Origin: Lachnospiraceae bacterium
GTDB taxonomy: Bacteria; Bacillota; Clostridia; Lachnospirales; Lachnospiraceae
Assembly (NCBI GenBank): GCA_021199475.1
Contig: JAJQHZ010000050.1
Span: 1-64,000, forward strand
Length of the DNA: 64,000 bases
Direction of reading: 5' to 3'
The notes below the pieces were generated by a model that was not told the DNA's origin, did no database searches, and saw nothing but the letters and a program-made list of their open reading frames with translations. A program made the translations under genes and the position numbers. This document shows, piece after piece, positions 16,682 through 24,429 of this stretch. The first letter of the stretch is position 1. Each line of letters starts with the position of its first letter.

Positions 16682-17842
16682 TCAGCCTTTATACACTCCA
16701 TATTTGGATTTGACGGATGCACCGGATCCGATGCTGACCTTGCCTCCATCTAGCTGGTAAGAATAGCCTTTGGAAGCAGTAAATTTCCCACCGCTCACTT
16801 TGATCGTACTCTTCTGTGCAATCAGCATGGGATATTTCTTTGTGGTCTTAAACGTGCCGCCGGAAATATTCACTTTTCCGGAGCCTCCCATGCGGACAAG
16901 GGTTCCGCCGGATGTGAATGTACCTCCGCTGATGCTAACAGTTCCTTTGCTGTACGAAAGAATCACCGAAGAATAAGAATTCTTTCCTGATAATTTGAAG
17001 GAACCTTTTTTAATCTTCACCTTCGCTTTTTCCGTAACCAGAATTAGTGCATACGATGCCGTTGTCTTAAATGTAGTCTTTCCACTTATAACCGTTGACG
17101 AGGAATCCGCCGCAGACAGAACCGCGCATTTCGCAGAAAAAGTGCCGCCTTTTATCGTCAGCTTTCCTTTCTTTATGTTGACAAGCTGCCCCTGCTCATC
17201 GAATCCATCATAGGTACATTTAAATGTGCCGCTGCTGATGGTTGTGGTACCGGAATTGGTAAGAATACGGCAGGTCGGCGTGGTAAAGGTTCCTTTTGAA
17301 ATCTTCAGCGTACCGGTATTTGTAAAAATAGCCTTTGCATAATAATACAAGTCATTCGTACCATCCTCAAGTGCCAGCGCTGTCTCCGCAATATTGAACG
17401 TACCACCGCTGACGGTCAGCTTCCCGGCATTCGTCGTCATTCCCGTATAAGTACCGCTTGTAATCTTTACTGTCGCTGCCGAAGCAATTTTCAAAATGCT
17501 GTCGGTCGAGTTGCTGATCGTGCCATTTTTTACCGTAACTGTCCCATTCTTTATATGGAGATATGCATTGGAACCTGTAAACTGCAAAGTATGTCCATTC
17601 AAATCCAACGTAAAGCTGATGCCGGAACGGTTGACCGATACCACTTCCGCATACGCCAGATCCTCCTGCAGCACAATTGTCTCGCCGCTTTGTACTGCAG
17701 CAACCGCAGCCTCAAGCGAAGCATAGCCCGTCTCTCCGATCTGTGCTGCCGTGCCCGCATCGGCCATCGATACCGTGCCATACAGCACAGCAATCACCAT
17801 AGACAACAAAAACGGAAGTAGCATTTTTTTGATTCTTCTCAT
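16682..17842 (-). CDS. Secreted right-handed beta-helix repeat protein
   Basis: This 386-residue exported protein has a signal peptide (about 1-28, ending VSMADA). An opening segment (IGETGYASLEAAVAAVQSGETI) is typical of clostridial surface beta-helix proteins. The rest consists of many short turns such as VSISGGTFTSGG, VNISGGTFKTTKK and IKVSGGKFTASKG, which stack into a parallel beta-helix. No catalytic motif or wall anchor is visible. The function is not known; such proteins may bind glycans or act as adhesins. The ribosome binding site is GGGAGG. A remnant of a paralogous 3' end lies just upstream at 17970-18022. It is the last of three consecutive genes for secreted proteins. Confidence 0.75.
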   Translation of the reverse strand: MRRIKKMLLPFLLSMVIAVLYGTVSMADAGTAAQIGETGYASLEAAVAAVQSGETIVLQEDLAYAEVVSVNRSGISFTLDLNGHTLQFTGSNAYLHIKNGTVTVKNGTISNSTDSILKIASAATVKITSGTYTGMTTNAGKLTVSGGTFNIAETALALEDGTNDLYYYAKAIFTNTGTLKISKGTFTTPTCRILTNSGTTTISSGTFKCTYDGFDEQGQLVNIKKGKLTIKGGTFSAKCAVLSAADSSSTVISGKTTFKTTASYALILVTEKAKVKIKKGSFKLSGKNSYSSVILSYSKGTVSISGGTFTSGGTLVRMGGSGKVNISGGTFKTTKKYPMLIAQKSTIKVSGGKFTASKGYSYQLDGGKVSIGSGASVKSKYGVYKG

Positions 17843-17969
17843 ACGAAAAACCTCCCTTTAAAATTTTTATATGTACCTGGCTGCAGGCGCATATTTAAAT
17901 AAAGCATTGCCCTTTTTGCCAACTCTGACTGTGTTTTAATACACAATGTTTATGCCAGTAACTTTTTTG

Positions 17970-18022
17970 GTTCCATGCTTTTGATCTGACGGATGCGCCG
18001 AGACCGACGCTGACCTTGCCCA
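17970..18022 (-). pseudogene. Remnant 3' end of a beta-helix paralog
   Basis: On the minus strand one frame reads GKVSVGLGASVRSKAW. This matches the last residues of the neighbouring beta-helix protein (GKVSIGSGASVKSKYG). The similarity fades outside this span. A duplicated gene has probably been deleted by recombination, leaving only this tail. Confidence 0.7.
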
Positions 18023-18040
18023 TATTTGCTACTTACTGAA

Positions 18041-19294
18041 TTATCCGTAAATACATTTCGAATGATCTTTTTTGCATGTTGGCAGGCCAGATGTATTCCA
18101 GTCCATTCCTGTCAGCGTTTTATAGGTTTTTGCGCTTACCAGGAAAAAGCCTCCCTGTGCGTCAAGAATATACCATTTCTCGCCGACCTTTACTTCATTC
18201 CACTGATGACTTGGATTTGCTGAAGATGAATTCGCATGAACATAATAGCATTTGATTCCGATTCCATCACAGAGCGCTTTCATTGCTCTGGCGTACCCGG
18301 AGCACTGCGCTTCTCCGTAGATCAGCGCACCCCAGGCGGTGTTTGCTCCGTTGTATTGCCAACCATTCCATGCATAGCCGCAGGTCGCACGAAGATAGTT
18401 ATAGGCCGCCAGCACCTTTTGGTAGTCTGACATCCCACTTTTGATATAATTATCCTTAAACCCTTGCACAGCACGCCGCACCTCCATTAGCTCGGATGAG
18501 CTAAGTGAAGATCCATAAACGGAACCTGTTGAATAAGAACCGGATACGGTCGGATTTTTCACTTTCACAGAAAGGGAACTGCTGTAACTGCCGGCATATT
18601 TTTTTGAACCCAATTTGCGGTACGCGCGGATACGATAATAATATTTCTTATTTCGTTTTACCGTTTTGTCTGTATAAGAAGTTTTCCCAGTAACGGTTTT
18701 TATTCTTTTCCATGAACCACCGGATACTTTGCGATAAACATAATATCCCTGTGCTCCGGATACGCTATTCCATTTTAACATAACCGATGATGCCGAAGCT
18801 GTATAACAGGCCGTAAAATTGACCTGCGCAATCTCGGTAACCGCAGAAACAACATCCGCTCCCTCGCCATCGTTGTCTGTCGTCTCATATGCCACTTTGT
18901 AATAATATCTCTTATGGAATGACAGACCGGAATCGTATATTCGATATTCATTTTTCGCTTCATCCATATAGCAGGTAAGCTTTCCGTTTATCCCCGAAAG
19001 GCTTTTTACTGTATCAGACTCAATGGTTAACCAATGTCCATAGTATTCAATTGTATCAATCAGCTCAAAAGGGCCATCCTCTGATGTGGCTCTATACACA
19101 TTTAAGGTCTCTTTATCTTCCGGTGCCTCTATACGCAGACAGATCCGATTGTAATCCACACTATAGCACTCAAGAACATTAACTTTATCGGAATCCTCTT
19201 CCGCTTTCGGATAGACTGCCAGGCTCAGCCCCACACAAATAATTGCAAAGAGCAGCCGATAAATTACATTCCTACATTTTCTCTTCGTATTCAT
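18041..19294 (-). CDS. Secreted transglutaminase-like cysteine protein with Fn3 domains
   Basis: The protein has 417 residues. A signal peptide (about 1-31) is followed by two fibronectin-III-like beta domains (about 40-150 and 155-245; the second contains YYVYRKVSGGSWKRIKTV). A Ser-rich linker then leads to a transglutaminase-like domain (about 265-400). The triad is present: Cys in GEAQCSGYARAMKALC, His in NPSHQWNEVKV and Asp in WYILDAQGG. Family members act as proteases or cross-linkers at the cell surface. The start has GGAG five bases upstream. It follows the Ig-like gene across an 87-base gap that contains a terminator-like hairpin, so its expression may be attenuated. Base composition is more A+T rich than the window average. 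Confidence 0.85.
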   Translation of the reverse strand: MNTKRKCRNVIYRLLFAIICVGLSLAVYPKAEEDSDKVNVLECYSVDYNRICLRIEAPEDKETLNVYRATSEDGPFELIDTIEYYGHWLTIESDTVKSLSGINGKLTCYMDEAKNEYRIYDSGLSFHKRYYYKVAYETTDNDGEGADVVSAVTEIAQVNFTACYTASASSVMLKWNSVSGAQGYYVYRKVSGGSWKRIKTVTGKTSYTDKTVKRNKKYYYRIRAYRKLGSKKYAGSYSSSLSVKVKNPTVSGSYSTGSVYGSSLSSSELMEVRRAVQGFKDNYIKSGMSDYQKVLAAYNYLRATCGYAWNGWQYNGANTAWGALIYGEAQCSGYARAMKALCDGIGIKCYYVHANSSSANPSHQWNEVKVGEKWYILDAQGGFFLVSAKTYKTLTGMDWNTSGLPTCKKDHSKCIYG

Positions 19295-19312
19295 ATGCTC
19301 TCCTTCTTGCCT

Positions 19313-19351
19313 GAAAAATCATCCAACCAGAGCTCCGATATCTGGTTGGAT
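19313..19351 (-). terminator. Terminator-like hairpin between two secreted-protein genes
   Basis: On the minus strand, atccaaccaga pairs with tctggttggat around a nine-base loop and is followed by GATTTTTC. It lies between the Ig-like gene and the transglutaminase-like gene, so some transcripts may stop after the first gene. Confidence 0.75.
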
Positions 19352-19381
19352 GTCATTGTGAAACTGTCTCAGCAGCAAACC

Positions 19382-20095
19382 CTACTTAAAGTTAATTGTA
19401 ATTGTCTCTTCCTGCCCTGTGCTGTCATTGACAGCTGTGCAGATGATGAAAAATCCTGCCCCGCCTTTTACCGATACCTTTTTGCCATTTTTAAAACTAT
19501 CTGATTTCGCCCAGCCTTTTCGTGCGTACTCCAGATATGCTCCTGTACTGACAGAAACATCACCATTCGATTTCACATTGGTATGTTCGCTCTCCTTCAC
19601 GCTCCATCCCTCTGCAAGGGTAAACATGACCTTTACCTTCTTATTGGCAAACTTGGAATATTTCACGTTTGTCGTCGCCGCTTTATCAAACTTTGATCCT
19701 GCGATCGTTGTGCTTCCGATGGCAACCGATGATACCGGGTTCTGATATTTGACTACGGTCACTTTGATCTTGTAGGTTCTGCCGCCTGTTTTGAAGGATA
19801 CCGTAGCAGTGCCCGCTTTCTTCGCAGTAAGATAAACGGAAGTTCCGCTCTTCGAAATCTTTACAACCTTTGAATTGCTGCTCTTCATGTTCTTTATAGA
19901 ATTAGGAGAATAAACCAAATACTGTTTGTTCAGAGAGCCTCCGTACCACTGGACATCTTTTTTCGATGAATACAATGTCATCGTGAGTTCCGATGGAACA
20001 TCCAGCTTGGTACTGGCTGCCTGAGCAGGGATTACGCTTTGCAGCATAAGGAATACCATCATAAGGCTAATGATTCTTTTCCACATACGTTTCAT
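19382..20095 (-). CDS. Secreted Ig-like (BIG2-type) domain protein
   Basis: This 237-residue exported protein has a signal peptide (about 1-27, ending QAAS). A bacterial Ig-like domain is suggested by KVVKISKSGTSVYLTAKKAG and GTATVSFKTGGRTYKIKVTV (about 75-115). A second beta-rich region (about 120-237) has no recognised family. No enzyme motif or wall anchor is visible. Lys, Ser and Thr are very frequent, as in the two downstream secreted proteins, so the three may function together at the cell surface. The ribosome binding site is GGAGCG. The promoter carries a run of seven G between -35 and -10. Confidence 0.7.
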   Translation of the reverse strand: MKRMWKRIISLMMVFLMLQSVIPAQAASTKLDVPSELTMTLYSSKKDVQWYGGSLNKQYLVYSPNSIKNMKSSNSKVVKISKSGTSVYLTAKKAGTATVSFKTGGRTYKIKVTVVKYQNPVSSVAIGSTTIAGSKFDKAATTNVKYSKFANKKVKVMFTLAEGWSVKESEHTNVKSNGDVSVSTGAYLEYARKGWAKSDSFKNGKKVSVKGGAGFFIICTAVNDSTGQEETITINFK

Positions 20096-20132
20096 AATGC
20101 ATCGCTCCTTTTTTGTGTATTTTGTCTATAAT

Positions 20133-20160
20133 AATGTACCCCCCCTGTAATTTTTGTCAA
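20133..20160 (-). promoter_or_regulatory. Promoter with seven-G spacer tract
   Basis: On the minus strand, TTGACA (20155-20160) is followed after 16 bases by TACATT (20133-20138). The spacer ends in seven consecutive G (20139-20145). Slippage in such a tract would change the spacing and could switch expression of the secreted-protein cluster. Confidence 0.55.
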
Positions 20161-20167
20161 TCATTTT

Positions 20168-20323
20168 TTAGTCCTTTATGAGTTTTTCCTTCGCCTGTCG
20201 AATCAAACATTCCTTTCCGAGAAATGCTGCGCCGTAGCAGAGTACCGTCCGGTATCCTTCGATCCGCAGATTTCTCGCGTACTGCATCCGCTCGATCTGG
20301 CCGAACGCCTCCTCATTACTCAT
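20168..20323 (-). pseudogene. C-terminal fragment of AAA-ATPase/nuclease gene, second copy
   Basis: An open frame of 51 codons encodes the same C-terminal motif as the remnant at 15818 (QIERMQYARNLRIEGYRTVL, then YGAAFLGK). Upstream homology stops at a start-like ATG. It is almost certainly debris of a second copy of the same gene. Confidence 0.75.
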
Positions 20324-20445
20324 TATGATGCAAAGCACCTGACTTTGCCAAAATCAACAAAGCTTACACAGAAAAACATTGGCCTGCAGGCGTTTACAGG
20401 AGCCGGAAAATCGAACTGTTCCAAACTGAAAATAACGGTTCCAGC

Positions 20446-20483
20446 AAAAAAGCATCCGGCAGGGCTCAATTCCCTGCCGGATG
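20446..20483 (-). terminator. Terminator of the TrpB-like gene
   Basis: On the minus strand, catccggcaggg pairs with ccctgccggatg around a seven-base loop and is followed by CTTTTTT. It lies 100 bases after the stop. Confidence 0.9.
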
Positions 20484-20582
20484 ACATCATTTTGAAACAG
20501 TTTCAATAATTCATTCTGCCTTTTCGTGCATATTCCGGATAAAAGTCTTTCGATACGAAACAATTATTGTGAACTACCGTGA

Positions 20583-21965
20583 TTATCTTTCCGGGACGTT
20601 CGGAAGTCCGGCAAATCCCGGCGCAAGGTCCTCATCGGTCGGAATCACATCTGTCATGGTGCCGTTGTGGAACTGCTCATAAGCCACCATATCAAAATAT
20701 CCTGTGCCGGTAAGGCCGAAGAGGATTGTCTTCGCTTCGCCGGTTTCCTTACATTTCAGTGCCTCATCGATCGCCACTTTTATCGCGTGGCTGCTCTCCG
20801 GAGCCGGGAGGATTCCTTCTATCCGCGCGAACTGCTCCGCCGCCTGGAATACCTCTGTCTGGCCGACGGACCTGGCCTCCATGTATCCGTCCGCGTAAAG
20901 CTGAGACAGGATCGGACTCATTCCATGATATCTCAGGCCGCCCGCATGGTTCGGAGACGGGATGAAGCCGCAGCCAAGCGTATACATCTTCGCCAGCGGG
21001 CAAACCATTCCCGTATCACAGAAGTCATATGCGAATTTGCCGCGCGTGAAGCTCGGGCAGGACGCCGGTTCCACCGCGATAATCTGATAATTTTCTTCGC
21101 CCCGGATCTTTTCTCCCATGAACGGGGAGATCAGGCCGCCCAGATTGGAGCCTCCGCCTGCGCATCCGATAATCACATCCGGCTTTACGCCATATTTTTC
21201 CATCGCGATCTTTGACTCCAGACCAACGACGGACTGATGCAGAAGAACCTGGTTCAAAACGCTCCCAAGCACATAGCGATACCCCTCATGCGTCACTGCC
21301 ATTTCCACCGCCTCGGAGATCGCTCAGCCAAGGCTGCCGGTCGTATCCGGATGCTCCGCGAGGATCTTTCTGCCTACCTCAGTCGTATCTGACGGAGACG
21401 GGGTCACGGACGCGCCATAGGTGCGCATCACCTCGCGCCGGAACGGCTTCTGCTCATAAGAGCATTTCACCATATAGACAATACAGTCAAGATCCAGATA
21501 AGAGCACGCCATGGAAAGTGCGGTGCCCCACTGCCCGGCGCCGGTCTCTGTAGTGACGCCCTTCAGCCCCTGCTTCTTTGCGTAATACGCCTGCGCAATC
21601 GCGGAGTTCAGCTTGTGGCTGCCGCTTGTATTATTTCCCTCAAACTTATAATAAATCTTTGCCGGAGTCTGCAGCTTCTCCTCCAGACGGTACGCGCGCA
21701 CCAGCGGCGAGGGACGGTACATCTTGTAGAAATTCCGGATTTCCTCCGGGATCTCGATCAGGCGGTTGTCATTGTCCAGCTCCTGTTCTACCAGGTCCGC
21801 ACAGAACACGCCTCCGAGCTCCTCGGCCGTCATCGGCTGCAGAGTCCCCGGGTTCAGCAGCGGCGCGGGCTTATTGATCATATCCGCGCGCACATTGTAC
21901 CATTCTTTTGGCATCTCACTTTCTTCCAGATAGATTTTGTACGGGATCTTAGATTCAGCACTCAT
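20583..21965 (-). pseudogene. TrpB2-type tryptophan synthase beta chain with an in-frame TGA
   Basis: Read through one TGA, the frame encodes a complete 460-codon TrpB2-like PLP enzyme. The start at 21965 has GGAGG upstream. The PLP Lys is K118 in SGSHKLNSA, and the phosphate loop GCAGGGSNLGG lies in the second half. The TGA is codon 214 (21324-21326), between TTGSLG and AISEAVE. From memory, relatives often have Cys there, one base from TGA. Both sides remain open (213 and 246 codons) with no frameshift and good codon use. The options are a recent nonsense mutation or sequencing error, readthrough, or selenocysteine insertion. No obvious SECIS hairpin follows. The free halves would not be expected to work: the first lacks the phosphate loop. 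It is monocistronic, with no other trp genes nearby. Confidence 0.75.
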
Positions 21966-21991
21966 AAAAGGGTCCTCCTTGTTTATTGTCC

Positions 21992-22058
21992 GGTATCGCG
22001 AAGCGATACCGCATGCAGGCCGCGTCCTGCGCTTTTGCGCAGCTTCCAATGACGCGGC
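21992..22058 (-). other. Nested hairpin leader of the TrpB-like gene
   Basis: On the minus strand, gccgcgtc (22051-22058) pairs with gacgcggc (22019-22026) around an inner ctgcgc-aaaa-gcgcag stem. A second hairpin, ggtatcg-cttcg-cgatacc (21992-22010), follows before the ribosome binding site. No T-box or known riboswitch consensus is visible. Confidence 0.5.
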
Positions 22059-22259
22059 TCTCCATGTATTTCGTCGGATAACGTCCGGTTCCTCCTGCGT
22101 TTCCGACATTTATATAACCTTACCATTTTACAGGTGCTTATGTCAATACATTTGTGCATATTGCGCACTGCCGGTTTTGCGGCTGCCAAAAAAGTTTCGG
22201 TTTTCCGGCTGGCTGGCAAAAAATATCCAGGTCGTGCAGGCAGAGTGGCTGCAAATGCT

Positions 22260-22405
22260 CTGCGGCAGCAACAGTAAGCGCCCGTATTTAACAGTGGGTT
22301 CTGCGGGGGCCGTGTTGTCAACAGTGAGAAGGATCTGCTGACCGTCCGACTTTGCGGGGATGCTGATAAACGGGGCGGTCCCGCTCGCGTCCCGGCAGGC
22401 GAGAA
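22260..22405 (-). pseudogene. Fragment of a GHKL sensor kinase ATPase domain
   Basis: One minus-strand frame reads NALLACRDASG, APFISIPAKSDGQQILLTVD and N, which fits the N box and following strand of AgrC-like GHKL kinases. No G box follows in frame, and there is no start or phosphoacceptor domain. It directly follows the LuxR fragment, so both are debris of a deleted region. Confidence 0.55.
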
Positions 22406-22411
22406 GCGCAT

Positions 22412-22780
22412 TTATTTCATATGCGCCTTGACTGTATTGACAGTGATTTCCATGTGTGTGCTGATCTCCTGATACGTCCAGCCTCTTGCCGCCAGCATGG
22501 CGACGGCAAACTCGGTCGTCGTCAGGTTGTCCGCGACATCATGTCCGGTGTTCGGGTTATGTACCTTCCGCCACCCGCCGGAGAAGTTATAAGTGATCGA
22601 TATGATCCGTTTAAAATCCTCCGGATCATCCTTTTTCAGCGTGGTTTCCAGCAGACCGTGGTGCTCGCCGAACGCTTCAATCAGGTCGTCCTCCCTCGCA
22701 AGCGCCGTCTCTGCAATTCCGAGACTTTCCCCATATTCTCCCTGCAGGTATGCGTAATGTGCCTGCACGTAGCAGGAGAA
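22412..22780 (-). pseudogene. Truncated LuxR/MalT-type regulator
   Basis: About 118 residues remain. The upstream part looks like helical repeats (MQAHYAYLQGEYGESLGIAE). The end is a LuxR-type helix-turn-helix (LTTTEFAVAMLAARGWTYQE, then ITVNTVKAHMK), but it stops at the recognition helix, before the final helix usually present. The N-terminal ATPase part expected for MalT-type proteins is absent, and the ATG has no good ribosome binding site. A Lys/Ala-rich open stretch in another frame (22800-22905) may be a further remnant. Confidence 0.6.
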
Positions 22781-23166
22781 AAAACGCAGGCTTCCTTATC
22801 TTCCTCTGCTTTTTTTGTTGCTTCTTTTGCTGCTTCTTTTACTGCTTTTCTTTTTTCACTCGCAATATGAATTTTTAAAATCCGATCCTGATCATACAAA
22901 TCCAATCATCATCGTCACTACCTCCTGCTTTCTGGATTCCAGATATTCCTTATTACAAGAGAAATTACACAATCACGCAAGTGCTGTTTCTATTTCTACG
23001 GAAGTACTTTCCATATAATATAACGAACCAGCGATGAATTTGTGACGGGAATTCTATAAATTTTTTAAAATGCTGCAAATTGTGTCATTTCGTGCAGGAA
23101 ATTGCTTCATAGTGATTCGGATTTAAAAAAAGATATAAAAATGAGCCCCATTATCTCCAGGAAATG
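22781..23166. other. Gene-poor stretch before the nitroreductase
   Basis: This region contains a short Lys/Ala-rich minus-strand frame (about 22800-22905, MDLYDQDRILKIHIASEKRK) that resembles the C-terminal tail of Rpn-type nuclease proteins and may be debris. The rest, up to the promoter at 23167, is AT-rich and featureless. Confidence 0.35.
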
Positions 23167-23195
23167 TTGACAATTAAAAGCGATATGGATATATT
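23167..23195 (+). promoter_or_regulatory. Sigma-A-type promoter of the nitroreductase gene
   Basis: TTGACA (23167-23172) and TATATT (23190-23195) are separated by 17 bases, about 95 bases before the start codon. Confidence 0.75.
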
Positions 23196-23290
23196 GGGGA
23201 TTAACAGAGTTAAGCTGAAAAAGCGTTTGACCTGCCGGAAGGTAAGAACCTGTAAAGCAGGAAATATTGTGTGAAAGGAGCTTGAAGGAA

Positions 23291-23833
23291 ATGGAATTAC
23301 AGACTGCGATCGAATCGAGAAGAAGTATTCGGAGCTATGACGAGACGAAGAAGGTAACCAAAGAGGAGCTGTGTGTTTTAATTGAGGCGGCGCAGCAAGC
23401 GCCTTCCTGGAAGAATACACAGACCGGCCGATACGCGGTGGTGTATTCGGAAGAAATGAAGAAGCAGGTGCTTGACAAATGCCTTCCTCCGTTTAATGCA
23501 AAAAATGCGGCCGGAGCCGCGGCGCTGCTGGTCACATCGTATGTAAAGAATTGTTCTGGTTTTGACAAGGAAAACGGCGTACCTTCGAATGAGCTCGGAA
23601 ACTGCTGGGGCATGTATGACCTCGGGCTGCAGAATGAGAATCTGCTGCTGACGGCAAAGGAACTGGGGCTGGATACCCTCGTGATGGGAATCCGTGACGC
23701 GGCTGCGCTGCGCGAGCTTCTGAGCATCGATGAGTCTCAGGAGATCGCCGCTGTGATCGCGCTCGGGTATGCGGCCGGAGAGCCGCGGCCGAAGGTGCGG
23801 AAGCCGCTGGAGGAGATTGCCACATTTTATTGA
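23291..23833 (+). CDS. Nitroreductase family FMN oxidoreductase
   Basis: This 180-residue protein matches the short nitroreductase fold that binds FMN as a dimer. The N-terminal FMN-phosphate motif is ESRRSIRSYDE, followed by LIEAAQQAPSWKNTQ. The C-terminal half has LGLDTLVMGIRD and VIALGYAAGEPRPKVRKP, typical of the family. Substrates (nitroaromatics, quinones, flavins) cannot be predicted. The ATG at 23291 has GGAG ten bases upstream; a start at 23267 is poorer. It has its own promoter at 23167 and is followed by the palindromic repeat at 23873. It stands alone on the plus strand. Confidence 0.92.
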   Translation: MELQTAIESRRSIRSYDETKKVTKEELCVLIEAAQQAPSWKNTQTGRYAVVYSEEMKKQVLDKCLPPFNAKNAAGAAALLVTSYVKNCSGFDKENGVPSNELGNCWGMYDLGLQNENLLLTAKELGLDTLVMGIRDAAALRELLSIDESQEIAAVIALGYAAGEPRPKVRKPLEEIATFY

Positions 23834-23872
23834 TTGGATGACAAAACAGCTGCCTGAATCAAAGGCCGGAGC

Positions 23873-23911
23873 AATCGGATAGGGGAGTCCTCTCGCCCTA
23901 TCCGCGTGCCA
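23873..23911. repeat. Palindromic intergenic repeat, copy 2
   Basis: This is the second copy of the 39-bp element at 9418-9457, with cggatagggg and ccctatccg arms and the same flanking bases. It lies between the converging nitroreductase and PAS genes. Confidence 0.7.
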
Positions 23912-23914
23912 TTT

Positions 23915-24277
23915 TTACTTGTCCTTCTCATGAATCCGGCTTTCATGCTTCTCATAATACCCGATCAGCTCACCGCTTTTGTTCCGGAGCGCGACCATGT
24001 AGGCATCGCTGTCCGCACCATCCCAGTTTTTTGAATAAGTAAATACCTTGTTCAGATTCGGATTTTCGCGGAATCTTGCGACCACGGACTGAATGATTTC
24101 AACAGAATGTGCATTGTGGCAGTCAAAAATCGATTTGCCGACGAGCGCTTCGCCGCCCCGCTTTTCATACCGCTTGATGGCAGTCGTGTTCATATAAACG
24201 ATCACATGCTCCACATCGCAGATCACAATCGGTTCGTCATCCGCATTGATCAGCGCTTCAAAAAATTCGTTGTTCAT
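23915..24277 (-). CDS. Small stand-alone PAS domain protein
   Basis: This 120-residue protein consists of one PAS domain. The core is DDEPIVICDVEHVIVYMNTT followed by EALVGKSIFDCHN, typical of PAS folds that bind small ligands or haem. No output domain (kinase, HTH, cyclase) is attached, so it would have to act through a partner or as a ligand carrier. The start at 24277 has GGAG eight bases upstream. It lies beside the short MITE copy at 24322. The ligand and partner are unknown. Confidence 0.8.
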   Translation of the reverse strand: MNNEFFEALINADDEPIVICDVEHVIVYMNTTAIKRYEKRGGEALVGKSIFDCHNAHSVEIIQSVVARFRENPNLNKVFTYSKNWDGADSDAYMVALRNKSGELIGYYEKHESRIHEKDK

Positions 24278-24321
24278 TGTTCTGTCTCCTTCTTCCTCTT
24301 TCATTTACTCATTTCTAATAA

Positions 24322-24408
24322 GGACTTGTTAAAGAATTAATCTTTACATCTGACTTGTCTAAATCTTTCTATACTGCGTCATCTGCAAAGTTAATTCTTA
24401 ACAGTTCC
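24322..24408. mobile_element. MITE-like palindromic element, internally deleted copy
   Basis: This 87-bp segment starts GGACTTGTTAAAGAATTAAT and ends in its imperfect inverse, TTAATTCTTAACAGTTCC. It equals the 154-bp element at 34884-35037 minus 67 bp lying between two direct CTGCG words, as expected from slippage or recombination between them. Confidence 0.85.
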
Positions 24409-24429
24409 TAAGCAATCAAATCAGGCCCG

